Position numbers and translations under genes: made by a program. From assembly GCF_963678635.1 (NCBI RefSeq), contig NC_087068.1:33735436-33799435 (forward strand): DNA of 64,000 bases. The letters are read 5' to 3'. Shown one piece after another: positions 38,918-51,470 of the stretch (positions within the stretch are counted from its first letter, which is position 1; each line of letters opens with the position of its first letter). Source of the stretch: Symsagittifera roscoffensis. Its lineage: Eukaryota > Xenacoelomorpha > Acoela > Convolutidae. Under the pieces are notes generated by a model, which was given only the letters and a program-made list of their open reading frames with translations, was not told where the DNA came from and did not search any database.

Positions 38918-39907
38918 ATGTCATTCAATACACGAAGTATACTGGATATAAATAGACGTATAAAACTTAGCAATATAATACTATCGAACGATTATGACAT
39001 CATTTGCTTAAGCGAAACTTGGTTAACTGAAAATATCCCTGACAACGCACTTTTTCTGCCTGCACACATAATAACTAGATGTGATAGACCTACCAACTCA
39101 ACAAAATCGAAACACGGGGGCGTGCTTATTGCTGTTAAGCAATCCCTAGCTTTCACAAAACTTGAAATACACAATACGGACTGCGTTGGACTCCTCCTTA
39201 ACACTCCGACACCTCTCATCCTATGCTGTATCTACAGTGCCCCGAACGAAAGCAAATAAAAGCTATCCACAGATGACTTCAACAAACTATTGAATATGCT
39301 AACTGACTACTCAAATGAATTTCAATGCCCAAATATTTTATTGGTTGGTGACATCAACTTCGCTAATACGCATTGGCAAACCTTACAATCAACCCAAAAA
39401 CACGAACAATTAGTACTGCAGACCTTTACTGATATGAACTTTCAACAGTTTATCGAACCCCCTCATGACCAATTAGATATTGTCCTTTGCAACAACCCCG
39501 ACATTATTTTAAACACCACGATAGACAACCATATGAAAAAACACTTCTCACACCAAGAAAGAGAATTATCAGACCACAACCCTTTTCTAATCACGATATC
39601 ATCTCTTACACACAATGACGAAAAAGCCACTCCCATACAACACGGATCCGACTTTCTGGACTTTGGTGTCTTCTCATTAAACAACGTCGATTGGATTACT
39701 TTAAACAAATACATTTTGGAACACCCACTTCAACCGTACTGCTACTCTAACATTGACCACTTAATCAACTCATGGTACCTCTGGCTATATATAGCACTAG
39801 AAAAACACATGAAAAAACAAACCAAACACCGTATGAACCTAGCACCTTGGATCACACCTGAAACCTCCAATATTATCAAAAGACTCAACACAGCATCAAA
39901 AAAGTAG
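38918..39907 (+). pseudogene. ORF2 part 1: APE-type endonuclease domain
   Basis: Motifs in order: SFNTRS with the catalytic Asn at residue 4; SETWL with the metal-binding Glu at residue 33; VGDIN with the active-site Asp/Asn near 39345-39359; QLDIVL near 39469-39486; and SDHNPF with the catalytic Asp-His near 39569-39586. Every expected apurinic-endonuclease block is therefore present. The only break inside the domain is the TAA at 39257-39259. The same frame reads on directly through it to 39904, so it is one nonsense change, not a boundary between two genes. The final residues run into the A-run frameshift. Confidence 0.88.
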
Positions 39908-41217
39908 CCTTTAAAAATACTCATACTAATAACCGCAATCTTGAAAGACTTAAAAACCTTGTAGATCATTTATCCGAATTAGATCAGAAAAATTTCGAAG
40001 AATCAACTTTCAAGAGCAGAAATTTCTCAAAGCTCCAAAAATACTTTAAAAGCATACGAAAAAACTCAAGTACTCCAAAAACAATGCACTGGAATGAAAA
40101 AACCGAATCAACAGAGCACGGTACAGCTAATCTTCTAAACAATTACTTCGTAAGCGTTTTTAACATTCAACAGAATGAAAACATTTTACCAATAGCTGAA
40201 TTACCTGGCTCAATCAAATGCTTCAATTTCTCTGAAAATGAGATATACGACATCCTTAAAACATTAAACCTCCAAAAAGCAAGAGGACCAGATAGACTCG
40301 GTAACACAGTCCTAACCAATTTAGCAGATAGCATAACTTCATCTCTAAAACTGATTTATAACACCATCACCAACAAAGCAACATTTCCAACGATCTGGAA
40401 ACTTAGCCAAATCATCCCAACTTTTAAAAATGGAGACAAGCAATCGGTCACAAACTACAGGCCCATCAGCCTGCTAACTGCAGTATCCAAAGTCTTAGAG
40501 AAACTGATCTTCCTTAAAATCTCACCAAAGATCTTCTCGCAAATCCATGACAGCCAATTTGTCTTCTGTCCTAAACAATCGACAACTCTGCAAATGCTCC
40601 AATTCCTCGACAAAATCTATGATGACTTTGATAACCCTAATATCAAGTCTCTACAGGCAATATACTTAGACTTCGAAAAGGCTTTTGACAAAGTTCTTCA
40701 CGACTTGTGCATATATAAACTCAATAAATTTGGCATATCAGGAAACGCACTTAAACTACTAGCAAACTACTTAACCAACAGAAAACAGCAAGTACGAAAA
40801 GGTGCGGCAGTATCCAGCCATCTTGAAGCTAGTAGCGGCGTACCTCAAGGCTCACTGTTAGGGCCATTATTCTTCAATACATTCATCAACGATTTACCGT
40901 CATCACTCACCAACTCATGCTATGGTTACGCAGACGATTATAAAATTGTTGCAACGAACCCTTCCCTGCTCCAACATGACCTAATCACGATCAACTTATG
41001 GTGCAAAGATAATTCCATGAGTCTTAATCTGAAAAAATGTCACAAAATAATATTCAAAGACCCCCAACTTGACCTAAACATGTATCTCGGTGACCATATG
41101 CTTGAAAAAACCTGTTCAGAAAAAGACCTTGGTATACAAATAACCAACAACCTAAACTGGTCAGCACACGCAAAAATAAGAGCCCAAAAAGCAATAGGCT
41201 GCTTATTTTTTAATTAA
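39904..41217 (+). pseudogene. ORF2 part 2: linker and reverse transcriptase domain
   Basis: This frame is open upstream from the A-run at 39904 and contains the whole RT core: KARGPD near 40278, NYRPISLL at 40453-40476, motif A LDFEKAFD with the catalytic Asp at 40669-40671, motif B SGVPQG at 40834-40851, and motif C YADD at 40927-40938. The YADD box and the GVPQGSLLGPLFF pattern fit CR1/Jockey-type RTs. Within the core there is no stop or frameshift. The frame ends in AATTAA at 41212-41217, where a one-base gain throws it off. An ATG at 40084 lies within the linker and is not the biological start. Confidence 0.9.
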
Positions 41218-41812
41218 AAGAAATATTTCAAAATCAGCGAGCTTAAAAATGAAACTGAACTCCTACTGTGGATAAGTAACCCCAATTGTGTCATATGGCT
41301 CACCCATATGGAAGGCAAATAAGTGTGAATTAAGAATTATTGAAGATGTCCAAAGAAAAGCTACACGTTGGATACTGTCATGTAACAACAACAACTATAA
41401 AGACAGACTGATTAGATTAAACCTGCTTCCACTGTCTCTCTACCACAAAATGCACGACATTCACTTGCTTCATAAAATAATAAACGACCAATACAACTTC
41501 CATTGGAGACAATTTGTTCAGTTCAAAGAATCTACAGCCCCAACAAGAAGATCAACGAAAAATAACTTAGCGCATAAAAATTATCATTACGAAAAATCGA
41601 AAAGCAATTTCTGGCACAAAACACCTATACTAGCAAACAAAATTTAACAGACTCAGGAAGAAGAAGACCTGTTTGCGATGAAATACGAAAGACTCAAATC
41701 AAGCCTCAAAAACGTTTTCTGGATATATTTCATCAGTAAATATGAGGAAAGTGTCCCATGCACATGGAGAAAAAACTGCTGCAATAGCTGTGTAAACTCA
41801 AAGAAACTATAA
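41218..41812 (+). pseudogene. ORF2 part 3: C-terminal region with cysteine cluster
   Basis: In the third frame, protein-like sequence continues with ISKSASLK, the typical post-RT YGSPIW motif (near 41294-41311), a long basic region and, at the end, a cysteine cluster Cys-x5-Cys-Cys-x2-Cys (41759, 41777, 41780, 41789) of the kind that closes CR1-like ORF2 proteins. TAA codons at 41273 and 41645 interrupt it. Both sit in otherwise continuous reading and look like point mutations. Confidence 0.82.
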
Positions 41813-41836
41813 AACTCAGTTTAATACTCCCAACGC

Positions 41837-41852
41837 GGGGCATTTTAGCCCC
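41837..41852 (+). other. LINE 3' UTR hairpin
   Basis: GGGGC (41837-41841) pairs with GCCCC (41848-41852) around the loop ATTTTA, 25 bases before the terminal repeat. In several LINE families a 3' stem-loop is the recognition site for the element's own RT. That function here is inference from position. Confidence 0.65.
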
Positions 41853-41876
41853 ATGGCTTTATGTCTAAATCCTTGT

Positions 41877-41895
41877 TTATTATTATTATTATTAT
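41877..41895 (+). repeat. (TTA)6 microsatellite tail of the LINE
   Basis: Six TTA units plus one T end the element directly against satellite sequence (AGATCATACAGC). A simple-repeat tail instead of poly(A) is usual for CR1-like LINEs. It fixes the 3' end and the + orientation of the element. Confidence 0.88.
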
Positions 41896-44800
41896 AGATC
41901 ATACAGCTTGCTTAAAAAATTGATTTTTGGGCAAATTTTTTCAGTCTAGGAAAAGAAATGAAATAATTCAAAGTTTCAAAGCTGGAATAACTTGCTTAAA
42001 ATACTAAAAAATTTTGCGAGCCGATTCAGTACATAGAAAAATTAAAATTTTTTCAATTTTTTAAAACTTGAGTTGTTTACATGAAAACCAAATCGGGAAC
42101 CAATTTCGTCCATGAAACAACTTGGAAAGTTGAAAAGCTTCATAGCTGAAACAGCTTATTTAAAAACCGCAACCTTTTTGCAACCTGATTCAGTCTATCA
42201 ATTGTATGGATTACCTTCAAAATTTAAAAGCTCAAATCGATTGCTTGGAAAACTCAAATTTTTCTTAAAGTGATCCACTCTGTGAAATGAATTGAATTAC
42301 TTCAAAGTTTCATATATCAAATAGCTTGCTTAAAAAAATCAGATTGTCGAAGATTAGATTCAGTCTAGAAGCAAATTTGAAATAGCTTGTTTAAGAATTC
42401 AAAACCTTTCCGAAACTGATTTGGTCTACGAAACCTTTTGGAAAGTTTCATAGTTTGAATTGCTTGTAGAAAAAACTCATTTTTTCAGCGAACCGAAGTA
42501 GTACGTGAAACGAACTGAAATCTTTCAGCTTTCCAAAGCTCAAAATGCTTGCTTAAAAAACGCAAAGTTTTGTCGAACCGATTCAGTGCAGAAAACAAAG
42601 TGAAACACTTGAAAACTTCATAGAGTAAACAGCTTGCTAAACAAACTGATTAATTTGCGAGCCGATTCAGTATATAAGAAAACTTGATTTTTTTCATTTT
42701 TTTATGCTTCAATAGCTTGCTTGAAAAAAAATTGGGAACCTATTTCGCCTACGAAACAACTTGGAAAAATTGAAAATCGTCACAGCTGAAATTGTTTCGC
42801 AAATGGATCCAGTATATGAATTGAACTGGTTAACTTCAAAACTTCAGAGCTGGAATAGCTTGCTTGGAAATTTCAAACTTTTCGCAAACTGATCGAGTTT
42901 ATGAATTGAATTGAAATACTTCAAAGCTACCTAATTCAAAGATTTGCTCGAAAAAAAATTAAACTGTTGAAGATTTGAATCAGTCTATAAAATGAATAAT
43001 TTCAAAGTTCTCGAAGCTCGCATAGCTTGTTATAAAAATTGATTTTTGGGAAACTGATTTTTTCTGTAAAACCATTTGGAATCATTCCTAGCGCGTATAG
43101 CTTGCAGAAAAAACTCAAATTTTTAGCAAACCGTTGCAGTATATGAAACGAGTTGAAAAAGTTCAAATTTCCAAAGCTCAAAAAGCTTGCTTAAGAAAAC
43201 CCAAAATGTTTGCGAAATAATTCAGCGTAGAAAATGACGTGAAGAACTTGAATGTTTCATAGACCATATAGTTTGCTTAAAAAACTGATTTTTGGGCAAA
43301 CCATGGAATAACTTGCTTAAAACACTAAAAATTTTTGCGAGCCGATTCAGTACATAAAAAGAAATTTAATTTTTTTTCAATTTTTTAAAGCTTGAGTAGC
43401 TTACATGAAAAACAAATCGTCCATGAACCAATTTCGTCCATGAAACAACTTGGAAAATTGAAAAGCTTCACAGCTGAAACAGCTTGTTTAAAAACCGCAA
43501 CCTTTTTGCAACCTGATTCAGACTATGAATTGCATTGATTAACTTCAAAATTTCAAAGCTCAAATCGATTGCTTGGAAAACTCAAGTTTTTCTTAAAGTG
43601 ATCTACTCTGTGAAATGAATTGAATTACTTCAAAGTTTCTTACATCAAATAGCTTGCTTAAAAAATCAGAGAGTCGAAGATTAGATTCAGTCTAGAAGCA
43701 AACTTGAAATAGCTTGTTTAAGAATTCAAAACCTTTCCGAAACTGATTTTGTCCATGAAAACTTTTGGAAAGTTTCATAGTTTGAATTGGTTGCAGAATA
43801 ACTCAAACGCGAACCAAAGTAGTACATAAAATGAACTGAAATCTTTCAGTTTTCCAAAGCTCAAAAAGTTTGCTTAAAAAATACTAAGTTTTGTCGAACC
43901 GATTCAGTCTAGAAAATAAAGTGAAACACTTGAAAGTTTCATAGTGTAAACAGCTTGCTAAAAAAACTGGTTATTTTGCGAGCCGATTCAGTATGAAGAA
44001 AATTTGATTTTTTTTTCATTTTTCTATGCTCCAATAGCTTGCTTGATAAAAATCGGGAACCAATTTTGTCTATGAAACAACTTGGAAAAAATGAAAATCG
44101 TCACAGCTGAAATTGTTTCGCAAATGGATCCAGTATATGAATTGAGTTGGTTAACTTCAAAACTTCAGAGCTGATATAGCTTGCTTGAAAATTTCAAACT
44201 TTTCGAAACTGATCGAGTTTATGAACTGAATTGAAACACTTCAAAGCTACAAAAATCAAATATTTGCTCAAAAAAATCAAAACTGTTTAAGATGTGATTC
44301 AGTCTATAAATTGATTTATTTCAAAATTCTCGAGGCTCGCATTGTTTGTTATAAAATTTAGTTTTTGGGTAACTGATTTTGTCTATAAAACCATTTGGAA
44401 CGATTCATAGCAGGTATAGCTTGCAGAAAAAAGTCAAAATTTTAGCAAACCGTTGCAGTATATGACACGAGTTGAAAACTTTCAAATTTCCAAAGCTCAA
44501 AAAACTTGCTTGAGGAAAAACGCAAAATGTTTGCGAAACAATTCAGTCTAGAAAATGAGGTGAAGAACTTGAAAGTTTCATAGATCATATAGCTTGCTTG
44601 AAAAACTAATTTTTTGACAAACCGTTTCAGTCTAGGAAGTGAATTGAAAAAATTCGAAGCTCCGAAGCTGGAATAACTTGCTTAAAACACTAAAAATTTT
44701 TGCGAGCCGATTCAGTACATATTTTTTATTTTTGTTAAGCTTGAGTAGCCTACATGAAAAACAAATCGGGAACCAATTTAGTCTATGAAACAAATTGGAA

Positions 44801-47800
44801 AATTGAAAAGCTTCATAGCTGAAACACCTTGTTTAAAAACCGCAACCTTTTTGCAACCTATTTCAGTATATCAATTGTATTGGTTAACTTCAAAACTTCA
44901 AAGCTCAAATCGATTGCTTGGAAAACTCAAATTTTTCTTAAAGTGGTCCACTCTGTGAAATGAATTGAATTACTTCAAAGTTTCATATATCAAATAGCTT
45001 GCTTAAAAAAATCAGACTGTCGAAGATAAGATTCAGTCTAGAAGCAAAATTGAAATAGCTTGTTTAAGAATTCAAAATCTTTCCGGAACTGATTTGGTCT
45101 ATGAAACCTTTTGGAAAATTTCATAATTTGAATTTCTTGTAGAAAAAACTCAAACTTTTAACGAACCGAAGTAGTACGTGAAACGAACTGAAATCTTTCA
45201 GTTTTCCAAAGCTCAAAATGCTTGCTTAAAAAACGCAAAGTTTTGTCGAAAAGATTCAGTCTAGAAACTAACGTGAAACACTTGAAAAATTCATTGAGTA
45301 AACAGCTTGCTAAACAATTTGATTAATTTGCGAGCCGATTCAGTATATAAGAAAATTTGATTTTTTTTTTCATTTTTTTATGCTTCAATAGCTTGCTTGA
45401 AAAAAATCGGGAACCAATTTCGTCAATGAAACAACTTGGAAAAATGAAAATTGTCACAGCTGAAATTGTTTCGCAAATGGATCCAGTATATGAATTGAAT
45501 TGGTTAACTACAAAACTTCAGAGCTGAAATAGCTTGCTTGCAAATTTAAAATTTTTTGCAAACTGATCCAGTTTATGAATTGAATTGAAACACTTCAAAG
45601 CTACAAAAATCAAACATTTGCTCGAAAAAAAATCAAACTGTTTAAAAAGCTTCACAGCTGAAAACAGTCAAAAGTTTAGCAAACCGTTGCAGTAAATGAA
45701 ACGAGTTGAGAAATTTCATATTTCCAAAGCTCAAAAAGCTTGCTTAAGAAAAAACGCAAAATGTTCGACAAATAATTCCGTCTAGAAAATGAGGTGAAGA
45801 ACTTGAAAATTTCATAGATCATATAGCTTGCTCAAAAAACTAATTTTTTGGCGAACCGTTTCAGTCTAGGAAGTGAATTGAAAAAATTCAAAGTTTCAAC
45901 GCTGGAATAATTTGCTTAAAAACACTAAAAATTTTTGCGAGAAGATTCAGTACATAAAAAATGTTATTTTTTTTTCAATTTTGTTAAGCTTGAGTAGCTT
46001 ACATGAAAAACAAATCGGGAACCAATTTCGTCTATGAAACAACTTGTAAAATTGAAAAGCTTCACAGCTGAAACAGCTTATTGAAAAACCGCAACCTTTT
46101 TGCAACCTGATTCGGTCTATGAATTACATTGATTAGCTTCAAAACTTCAAAGCTCAAATAGATTGCTTGGAAAACTCAATTTTTTCTTAAAGTGATCCAG
46201 TCTGTGACATGAATTGAATTAATTCAAAGTTTCATATATCAAATAGCTTGCTTAAAAAAATCAGACTGTCGAAGATTAGATTCAGTCTAGAAGCAAATTT
46301 GAAATAGCTTGTTTAAGAATTCAAAACCTTTCCGAAACTGATTTGGTCTATGAAACCTTTTGGAAAGTTTTATAGTTTGAATTGCTTGTAGAAAAAACTC
46401 AAACTTTTAGCGAACCGAAGTAGTACATGAAACGAACTGAAATCTTTCAGTTTTCCAAAGCTCACTGAACTTGAAAATTTCAGTTAACATTGATTAACTT
46501 CAAAACTTCAAAGCTCAAATAGATTGCATGGAAAACTCAAATTTTTCTTAAAGTGATCCAGTCTGTGACATGAATTGAATTAATTCAAAGTTTCATATAT
46601 CAAATAGCTTGCTTAAAAAAATCAGACTGTCGAAGATTAGATTCAGTCTAGAAGCAAATTTGAAATAGCTTGTTTAAGAATTCAAAACCTTTCCGAAACT
46701 GATTTGGTCTATGAAACCTTTTGGAAAGTTTTATAGTTTGAATTGCTTGTAGAAAAAATTCAAACTTTTAGCGAACCGAATTAGTACATGAAACGAACTG
46801 AAATCTTTCAGTTTTCCAAAGCTCAAAATGCTTGCTTAAAAAACGCTAAGTTTTGTCGAACCGATTCAGTCTAGAAAATAAAGTGAAACACTTGAAAATT
46901 TCATAATGTAAACAGCTTGCTAAACAAACTGGTTAGTTTGCAAGCCGATTCAGTATGAAGAAATTTTGATGTTTTTTCCATTTTTTATGCTCCAATAGCT
47001 TGCTTGATAAAAATTGGGAACCAATTTTGTCTATGAAACAACTTGGAAAAAAAAATCGTCACAGCTGAAATTGTTTTGCCAATGTATCCAGTATATGAAT
47101 TGAATTGGTTAACTTCAAAACTTCAGAGCTGATATAGCTTGCTTGAAAATTTCAAACTTTTCGAAACTGACCGTGTTTATGAATTGAATTGAAACACTTC
47201 AAAGCTACAAAAATCAAATAGTTGCTCAAAAAAATCAAACTGTTTAAGATTTGATTCAGTCTATAAATTGAATTATTTCAAAATTCTCGAGGCTCGCAAA
47301 GCTTGTTATAAAGTTTAATTTTTGGGAAACTGATTTTGTCTATAAAACAATTTGGAACGATTCATAGCGCGTATAGCTTGCAGAAAAAAGTCAAAATTTT
47401 AGCAAACCGTCGCAGTATATGAAACGAGTTGAAACATTTCAAAATTCCAAAGCTCAAAAAGCTTGCTTAAGAAAAAACGCAAAATGTTTGCCAAATAATT
47501 CAGTCTAGAAAATGAGGTGAAGAACTTGAAAGTTTCATAAATCATATAGCTTGCTTAAAAAACTAATTTTTTGGCGAACCGTTTTAGTCTAGGAAGTCAA
47601 TTGAAAAAATGCAAAGTTTCAAAGCTGGAATAACTTGCTTAAAACATTAAAAACTTTTGCAAGCCGATTCAGTACATAAAAATTTTAATTTTTTTTTTCA
47701 ATTTTGTAAAACTTGAGTAGTTTACTTGAAAAACAAATCGGGAACCAATTTCGTCTATAAAACAACTTGGAAAATTGAAAGGCTTCACAACTGAAACAGC

Positions 47801-50800
47801 TTGTTTGAAAACCGCAACCTTTTTGCAACGTGATTCAGTCTATGAATTGCATTGATTAACTTCAAAATTTCAAAGCTCAAATAGATTGCTTGGAAAACTC
47901 AAATTTTTCTTGAGGTGATCCAGTCTGTGACATGAATTGAATTAATTCAAAGTTTCATATATCAAATAGCTTGCTTAAAAAAATCAAAATGTCGAAGATT
48001 AGATTCAGTCTAGAAGCAAATTTGAAATAGCTTGTTTAAGAATTCAAAACCTTTCCGAAACTGATTTGGTCTATGAAACCTTTTGGAAAGTTTTATAGTT
48101 TGAATTGCTTGTAGAAAAAACTCAAACTTTTAGCGAACCGAAGTAGTACATGAAACGAACTGAAATCTTTCAGTTTTCCAAAGCTCACTGAACTTGAAAA
48201 TTTCAGTTAACATTGATTAACTTCAAAACTTCAAAGCTCAAATAGATTGCTTGGAAAACTCAAGTTTTTCTTAAAGTGATCCAGTCTGTGACATGAATTG
48301 AATTAATTCAAAGTTTCATATATCAAATAGCTTGCTTAAAAAAATCAGACTGTCGAAGATTAGATTCAGTCTAGAAGCAAATTTGAAATAGCTTGTTTAA
48401 GAATTCAAAACCTTTCCGAAACTGATTTGGTCTATGAAATCTTTTGGAAAGTTTTATAGTTTGAATTGCTTGTAGAAAAACTCAAACTTTTAGCGAACCG
48501 AATTAGTACATGAAACGAACTGAAATCTTTCAGTTTTCCAAAGCTCAAAATGCTTGCTTAAAAAACGCTAAGTTTTGTCGAACCGATTCAGTCTAGAAAA
48601 TAAAGTGAAACACTTGAAAATTTCATAATGTAAACAGCTTGCTAAACAAACTGGTTAGTTTGCAAGCCGATTCAGTATGAAGAAATTTTGATGTTTTTTC
48701 CTTTTTTATGCTCCAATAGCTTGCTTGATAAAAATTGGGAACCAATTTTGTCTATGAAACAACTTGGAAAAAAAATCGTCACAGCTGAAATTGTTTTGCC
48801 AATGTATCCAGTATATGAATTGAATTGGTTAACTTCAAAACTTCAGAGCTGATATAGCTTGCTTGGAAATTTCAAACTTTTCGAAACTGACCGTGTTTAT
48901 GAATTGAATTGAAACACTTCAAAGCTACAAAAATCAAATAGTTGCTCAAAAAAAATCAAACTGTTTAAGATTTGATTCAGTCTATAAATTGAATTATTTC
49001 AAAATTCTGGAGGCTCGCAAAGCTTGTTATAAAGTTTAATTTTTGGGAAACTGATTTTGTCTATAAAACAATTTGGAACGATTCATAGCGCGTATAGCTT
49101 GCAGAAAAAAGTCAAAATTTTAGCAAACCGTCGCAGTATATGAAACGAGTTGAAACATTTCAAAATTCCAAAGCTCAAAAAGCTTGCTTAAGAAAAAACG
49201 CAAAATGTTTGCCAAATAATTCAGTCTAGAAAATGAGGTGAAGAACTTGAAAGTTTCATAAATCATAGCTTGCTTAAAAAACTAATTTTTTGGCGAACCG
49301 TTTCAGTCTAGGAAGTCAATTGAAAAAATGCAAAGTTTCAAAGCTGGAATAACTTGCTTAAAACATTAAAAACTTTTGCAAGCCGATTCAGTACATAAAA
49401 ATTTTAATTTTTTTTTTCAATTTTGTAAAACTTGAGTAGTTTACTTGAAAAACAAATCGGGAACCAATTTCGTCTATAAAACAACCTGGAAAATTGAAAG
49501 GCTTCACAACTGAAACAGCTTGTTTGAAAACCGCAACCTTTTTGCAACGTGATTCAGTCTATGAATTGCATTGATTAACTTCAAAATTTCAAAGCTCAAA
49601 TAGATTGCTTGGAAAACTCAAATTTTTCTTGAGGTGATCCCCTCTATCAAATGAACTGAATTACTTCAAAGTTTCATATATCAAATAGCTTGCTTGAAAA
49701 ATTCAAACTGTCAAAGATTAGATTCAATCTAGAAGCATACTTGATTTTTTTCAAAATTTTTGAAGCTCTCATAGCTTGTTTACGAATTCAAAACTTTTCC
49801 GAAATTGATTTTGTCTATGAAACCATTTGAAAAGTTCCATAGTTTGAATTGCTTGCAGAAAAAACTGAAACTTTTAGCGAACCGAATTAGTACATGAAAC
49901 GAACTGAAATCTTTCAATTTTCCAAAGCTCAAAAAGCTGTCAAAAAAAAGCAAAGTTTTGTCGAACCGATTCAGTCTAGAAAATAAAGTGAAACATTTGA
50001 AAATTTCATAGTGTAAACAGCTTGCTAAACAAACTGGTTATTTTGCGAGCCGATTCAGTAGGAAAAAAATTTGATTTTTTCAATTTTTTATGCTTCAATA
50101 GCTTGCTTGAAAAAAATCGGGCACCAATTTCGTCTATGAAACAACTTGGAAAAATTGAAAATCATCACAGCTGAAATTGTTTCGCAAATGGATCCAGTAT
50201 ATGAATTGAATTGGTTAACTTCAAAACTTCAGAGCTGAAATAGCTTGCTTGCAAATTTCAAATTTTTCGCAAATTGATCCAGTTTATTCTTGAAACACTT
50301 CAAAGCTACAAAAGTCAAATATTTGCACAAAAAAATCAAACTGTTTAAGATTTGATTCAGTCTATAAATTGAATTATTTCAAAATTCTCGAGGCTCGCAA
50401 AGCTTGTTATAAAATTTAATTTTTGGGAAACGGATTTTGTCTATAAAGCCATTTGGAACGAATCTTAGCGCGTATAGCTTGCAGAAAAAAGTCAAAATTT
50501 TAGCAAACCGTCGCAGTGTATGAATTGAGTTGAAAAAGTTCAAAATTCCAAAGCTCAAAAAGCTTGCTTAAGAAAAAACGCAAAATGTTTGCAAAATAAT
50601 TCAGTCTAGAAAATGAGGTGAAGAACTTGAAAGTTTCATAGATCATATAGCTTGCTTAGAAACCTAATTTTTTGGCAAACCGTTTCAGTCTAGGAAGTGA
50701 ATTGAAAAAATTCAAAGTTTCAAGCTGGAATAACTTGCTTAAAACACTAAAAATTTTTGCGAGCCGATTCAGTACATAAAAAAATTTAATTTTTTTTTCA

Positions 50801-51470
50801 ATTATGTAAAGCTTGAGTAGTTTACATGAAAAACAAATCGGGATCCTATTTTTCTATGAAACAACTTGGAAAATTGAAAAGCTTCACAGTTGAAACAGCT
50901 TGTTTGAAAACTGCAACCTTTTTGCAACCTGATTCAGTCTATGAATTGCATTGATTAACTTCAAAACTTCAAGGCTTAAATAGATTGCTTGGAAAACTCA
51001 AATTTTCTTGAGGTGATCCAGTCTATGAAATGAACTGAATTACTTCAAAGTTTCATATATCAAATAGCTTGCTTGAAAAATTCAAACTGTCAAAGATTAG
51101 ATTCAGTCTAGAAGCATACTTGAATTTTTTCAAAAATTTTGAAGCTCGCATAGCTTGTTTACCAAATCAAAACTTTTCCGAAATTGATTTTGTCTATGAA
51201 ACCATATGAAAAGTTTCATAGTTTGAATTGCTTGCAGAAAAAACAAAAACTTTGGCAAAGCGATGCAGTATATGGAAGGAATTGAAATCTTTCAATGCCC
51301 CAAAGCTCAAAATGCTGTCATAAAAATTGCAAAATTTTGTCAAACCATTTCAGTCTAGAAAAAAAAGTGAAACACCTGAAAACTTCATAGGGTAAACAGC
51401 TTTCTAAAAAAACTGGTTATTTTGCGAGCCGATTCAGTATGAAGAAAATTTGATTTTTTTCATTTTTTTA
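41896..51470 (+). repeat. 1.35 kb / 1.72 kb HOR family right of the LINE
   Basis: The marker TGCTYCAATAGCTTGCTTGA occurs at 42705, 44027, 45381, 46988, 48709, 50091 and 51471, giving spacings of 1322, 1354, 1607, 1721, 1382 and 1380 bp. With the LINE removed, the copy left of it (36544) fits the same spacing. The longer units contain an extra block of about 340 bp. Units around 47-49.5 kb are close copies of each other. No gene or other mobile element is present, and no long open frame exists. Confidence 0.9.
45988..49430 (+). repeat. Two near-identical 1.72 kb HOR copies with an internal 340 bp duplication
   Basis: Landmarks at 45988, 47711 and 49430 (a LINE-free monomer start ending CTTGAGTAG) are 1,722 and 1,719 bp apart. 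Inside each unit a block of about 340 bp occurs twice (about 46130-46470 and 46485-46830; about 47850-48190 and 48205-48545). The joint CTGAACTTGAAAATTTCAG (46465-46483 and 48187-48205) is a short palindrome-like word not seen elsewhere. The internal duplication therefore arose once and was then copied with the whole unit. Confidence 0.85.

Larger units (their letters stand above)
38918..41812 (+). pseudogene. LINE ORF2: APE endonuclease plus reverse transcriptase, multiply broken
   Basis: One ancestral ORF of about 965 codons, recognisable from end to end. It encodes the enzyme for target-primed reverse transcription: endonuclease nicks DNA, RT copies the LINE RNA. Breaks seen: in-frame TAA at 39257-39259; a one-base loss in the A-run 39898-39903 that ends the first frame at TAG 39905; a one-base gain near the T-run at 41206-41216; in-frame TAA at 41273-41275; and in-frame TAA at 41645-41647. 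Downstream sequence stays protein-like after each lesion. The ancestral stop is TAA 41810-41812. The start ATG 38918 follows a TGA at 38897 in the same frame. The protein cannot be made whole from this copy. No cellular gene is likely to be represented here. Confidence 0.9.
37083..41895 (+). mobile_element. CR1-superfamily LINE (non-LTR retrotransposon), 4.8 kb, defective
   Basis: Contains, in order, an SGNH esterase ORF, a PHD-finger ORF1, an APE-type endonuclease/reverse transcriptase ORF2, a 3' hairpin and a (TTA)6 tail, with no long terminal repeats. Base composition and codon pattern differ plainly from the satellite. The left junction follows TGAATGTTTCAT; the right flank resumes AGATCATACAGCTTGC. 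The intact paralogue at 43249-43276 reads straight across, so insertion was into a single monomer with at most 2 bp of target duplication. Subtracting the 4,813 bp restores the local HOR spacing (36544 to 42705 becomes 1,348 bp). Esterase and PHD domains are reported for CR1-like elements. The endonuclease and RT motifs fit the CR1/Jockey group. The 5' end may be truncated, because coding-like sequence begins right at the junction. Confidence 0.93.

Noticed and set aside
39257-39290. A gene boundary between two separate endonuclease genes
   Set aside because: The frame is identical on both sides of the TAA, and the motifs divide one endonuclease domain, so this is a single nonsense mutation.
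37083-41895. An endogenous virus or LTR retrotransposon
   Set aside because: No long terminal repeats, protease, integrase or envelope region is present. The endonuclease is APE-type, and the (TTA)n tail and ORF order are those of a LINE.
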